Source: Myxococcales bacterium
GTDB taxonomy: Bacteria > Myxococcota > Polyangia > Polyangiales > Polyangiaceae
DNA length: 28,319 bases
Direction: 5' to 3'
Assembly: GCA_020430865.1 (NCBI GenBank)
Contig: JAGQIY010000886.1
Span: 1 to 28,319, forward strand
The translations under genes and the position numbers were made by a program. The notes beneath the pieces are model-generated. The model ran no database searches. It was not told the DNA's origin and was given only the letters and a program-made list of their open reading frames with translations. Shown in pieces: positions 27,015 through 28,319 of this stretch; positions within the stretch are counted from its first letter, which is position 1, and the number at the start of each line of letters is the position of its first letter.

Positions 27015-28319
27015 GTGAAAGCCGCGAAGCGCAAGTTCTGGGGCTGGGGTGTCGAAGGAGAGGGCCCGTCCCCCGAACGGCTGGCGATGGTGGAGGCGGG
27101 CCTGGGTCACTGGCTCGACATGGGCAAGCTCGAGGTCACCGACCCGCCGCGCGTGTCGGACATCGAGCTGCCAGCGCCTCGCCTCGCGCTGCCGGGTTCG
27201 CTGAGCCAGCTGGGGCACGTCGACGATTTCGCGCGCCTGAGCCACACCTACGGCAAATCATATCGCGACATCACCCGCGCTTTCGCCCGGCGCTTCGAGC
27301 ACCCACCCGACATCGTCGCGTACCCGAGGGACGAGGCGGACGTGGTGCGCTTGCTCGACTTCTGCGACTCCGAGCGTATCGCTGTGATTCCGTACGGAGG
27401 TGGCTCTTCGGTCTGCGGCGGGGTCGAGGCCAAGCTCGCAGGTGACTTCCGGGGTGCGCTCAGCCTCGACCTCGGCCAGCTGGATCGCGTGCTCGAGGTG
27501 GACCGGGAGTCTCGCGCCGCGCGCATCCAGGCCGGCGTCCTGGGACCGTCGCTGGAGGCTCAGCTGAAGCCTCAGGGGCTCACGTTGCGGCACTACCCTC
27601 AGAGCTTCGAGTTCTCGTCTCTGGGAGGCTGGATCGCGACGCGTGCCGGTGGCCACTTCGCGACCCAGTTCACGCACATCGACGACTTCGTCGAGAGCCT
27701 GAGGGTGGTCACGCCACGAGGGACTCTGGAGACTCGACGCCTGCCAGGCTCCGGAGCCGGCCCGAGCCCCGACCGTCTGTTCATCGGCTCCGAGGGCTCG
27801 CTTGGTGTGATCACCAGCGCCTGGATGCGCCTGCAAGACCGCCCGCGTTTCCGCGGGAATGCAGCGGTGCGCTTCAAGGACTTTCTGACTGGATCCGTCG
27901 CGCTCAGGGCCCTGGTGCAGTCCGGGCTGTATCCTGCCAACTGCCGGCTCCTCGATCCGATGGAGGCGCTGATGAACCAGGCGGACGGCAGCGGCGAGGC
28001 GTTGTTGCTGATCGCCTTCGAGTCTGCGGATCATGGAGTCGAGCCATGGATTCGTCGGGCCGTGGAGCTGGCGAGGGATCACGGGGGACAGATCGATGAC
28101 GCCAAGGTCCGCGTCACCGAGACTCGTCCAGACGACGACGCAAAGCGCGAGGGCGCACAGGCGGCCTGGCGCGACGCGTTCCTCCGCGCGCCCTATCTGC
28201 GCGACGCGCTGATAGCTCGCGGCGTGTTCACGGAGACGTTCGAGACCGCGGTCACTTGGGACCGCTTCGAGAAGCTGTATCGCGCGGTGACCGAAGCGGC
28301 GATCCGCGCCACCCGGGAG
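27015..28319 (+). CDS. alkyl-dihydroxyacetonephosphate-synthase-like FAD-binding oxidase (3' end outside window)
   Basis: This is the first 435 residues of an FAD-binding PCMH/VAO-type flavoprotein. The start KFWGWGVEG matches the W-x-GWG near the N-terminus of alkyl-DHAP synthase. Further blocks are RAFARRFEHPPDIVAYPRDEADV, the FAD pyrophosphate loop PYGGGSSVCGG (127-136), FEFSSLGGWIATRAGG (198-213), VVTPRGTLET, and GSEGSLGVIT (258-267). The C-terminal cap domain is only partly visible. Alkyl-DHAP synthase exchanges the acyl of acyl-DHAP for a fatty alcohol, forming the ether bond of ether lipids, which some myxobacteria make. A D-lactate-dehydrogenase-like oxidase is the alternative. The GTG at 27015 has only a weak purine-rich site before it. 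Confidence 0.88.
   Translation, partial: MKAAKRKFWGWGVEGEGPSPERLAMVEAGLGHWLDMGKLEVTDPPRVSDIELPAPRLALPGSLSQLGHVDDFARLSHTYGKSYRDITRAFARRFEHPPDIVAYPRDEADVVRLLDFCDSERIAVIPYGGGSSVCGGVEAKLAGDFRGALSLDLGQLDRVLEVDRESRAARIQAGVLGPSLEAQLKPQGLTLRHYPQSFEFSSLGGWIATRAGGHFATQFTHIDDFVESLRVVTPRGTLETRRLPGSGAGPSPDRLFIGSEGSLGVITSAWMRLQDRPRFRGNAAVRFKDFLTGSVALRALVQSGLYPANCRLLDPMEALMNQADGSGEALLLIAFESADHGVEPWIRRAVELARDHGGQIDDAKVRVTETRPDDDAKREGAQAAWRDAFLRAPYLRDALIARGVFTETFETAVTWDRFEKLYRAVTEAAIRATRE

Overview
The window reads as a chromosomal segment of a high-GC, soil-type deltaproteobacterial lineage, most likely Myxococcota and probably Polyangia. This is an inference. It rests on the strong G/C preference at third codon positions, several lipoproteins with Gly/Ser/Thr-rich spacers of the (GGT/GGS)n kind behind a lipobox cysteine, and an alkyl-DHAP-synthase-like flavoprotein of the type used for myxobacterial ether lipids. 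I see no insertion sequence, phage gene, CRISPR array, tRNA or rRNA. The gene set is mostly housekeeping plus envelope and lipoprotein genes.

Layout. 3-1238: the 3' end of gyrB. 1438-3236: two paralogous Cys-rich lipoproteins, each followed by a hairpin terminator. 3386-6040: clpB, closed by a strong terminator. 6112-7991 (minus): cinA and thpR, overlapping by 4 nt (GTGA). 8170-10684 (minus): an Hpt protein, a REC-GGDEF diguanylate cyclase overlapping it by 4 nt (ATGA), and a membrane-anchored alpha/beta-hydrolase-like protein. 10837-14278 (plus): an ABC1/UbiB-type kinase, a gluzincin-like lipoprotein 8 nt downstream, and a one-domain asparaginase-like protein. 14284-15294 (minus): an LLM-class flavin/F420 oxidoreductase. 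15395-18790 (minus): a tight three-gene unit of a standalone HD protein resembling the tail of CCA-adding enzymes, a VWA lipoprotein and a lipoprotein of unknown function. 18791-19694: a 0.9-kb stretch with no convincing gene. It holds a perfect TATAAT box, a run of stable hairpins and an intrinsic terminator. 19695-24173: tamB (1492 aa), then a TetR-family regulator. 24951-26966: a lipase-like lipoprotein gene split by an in-frame TAG. 27015 to the end: the alkyl-DHAP-synthase-like flavoprotein, cut off by the window edge.

The two best leads are these. (i) A strongly structured leader or small RNA (about 19281-19610) lies between a TATAAT box and tamB and ends in a terminator. Its hairpins have mutually exclusive alternatives, as expected of an attenuator or riboswitch, and I recognise no known class. 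(ii) The in-frame amber codon at 26697-26699 lies between the likely catalytic Asp and the likely catalytic His of an otherwise intact hydrolase. Weaker leads are the paired Cys-rich lipoproteins, the HD protein without a nucleotidyltransferase head, the one-domain asparaginase, the UbiB/metalloprotease pairing and a sigma-54-like sequence before clpB.

All calls come from reading the sequence. No database search or folding program was run.
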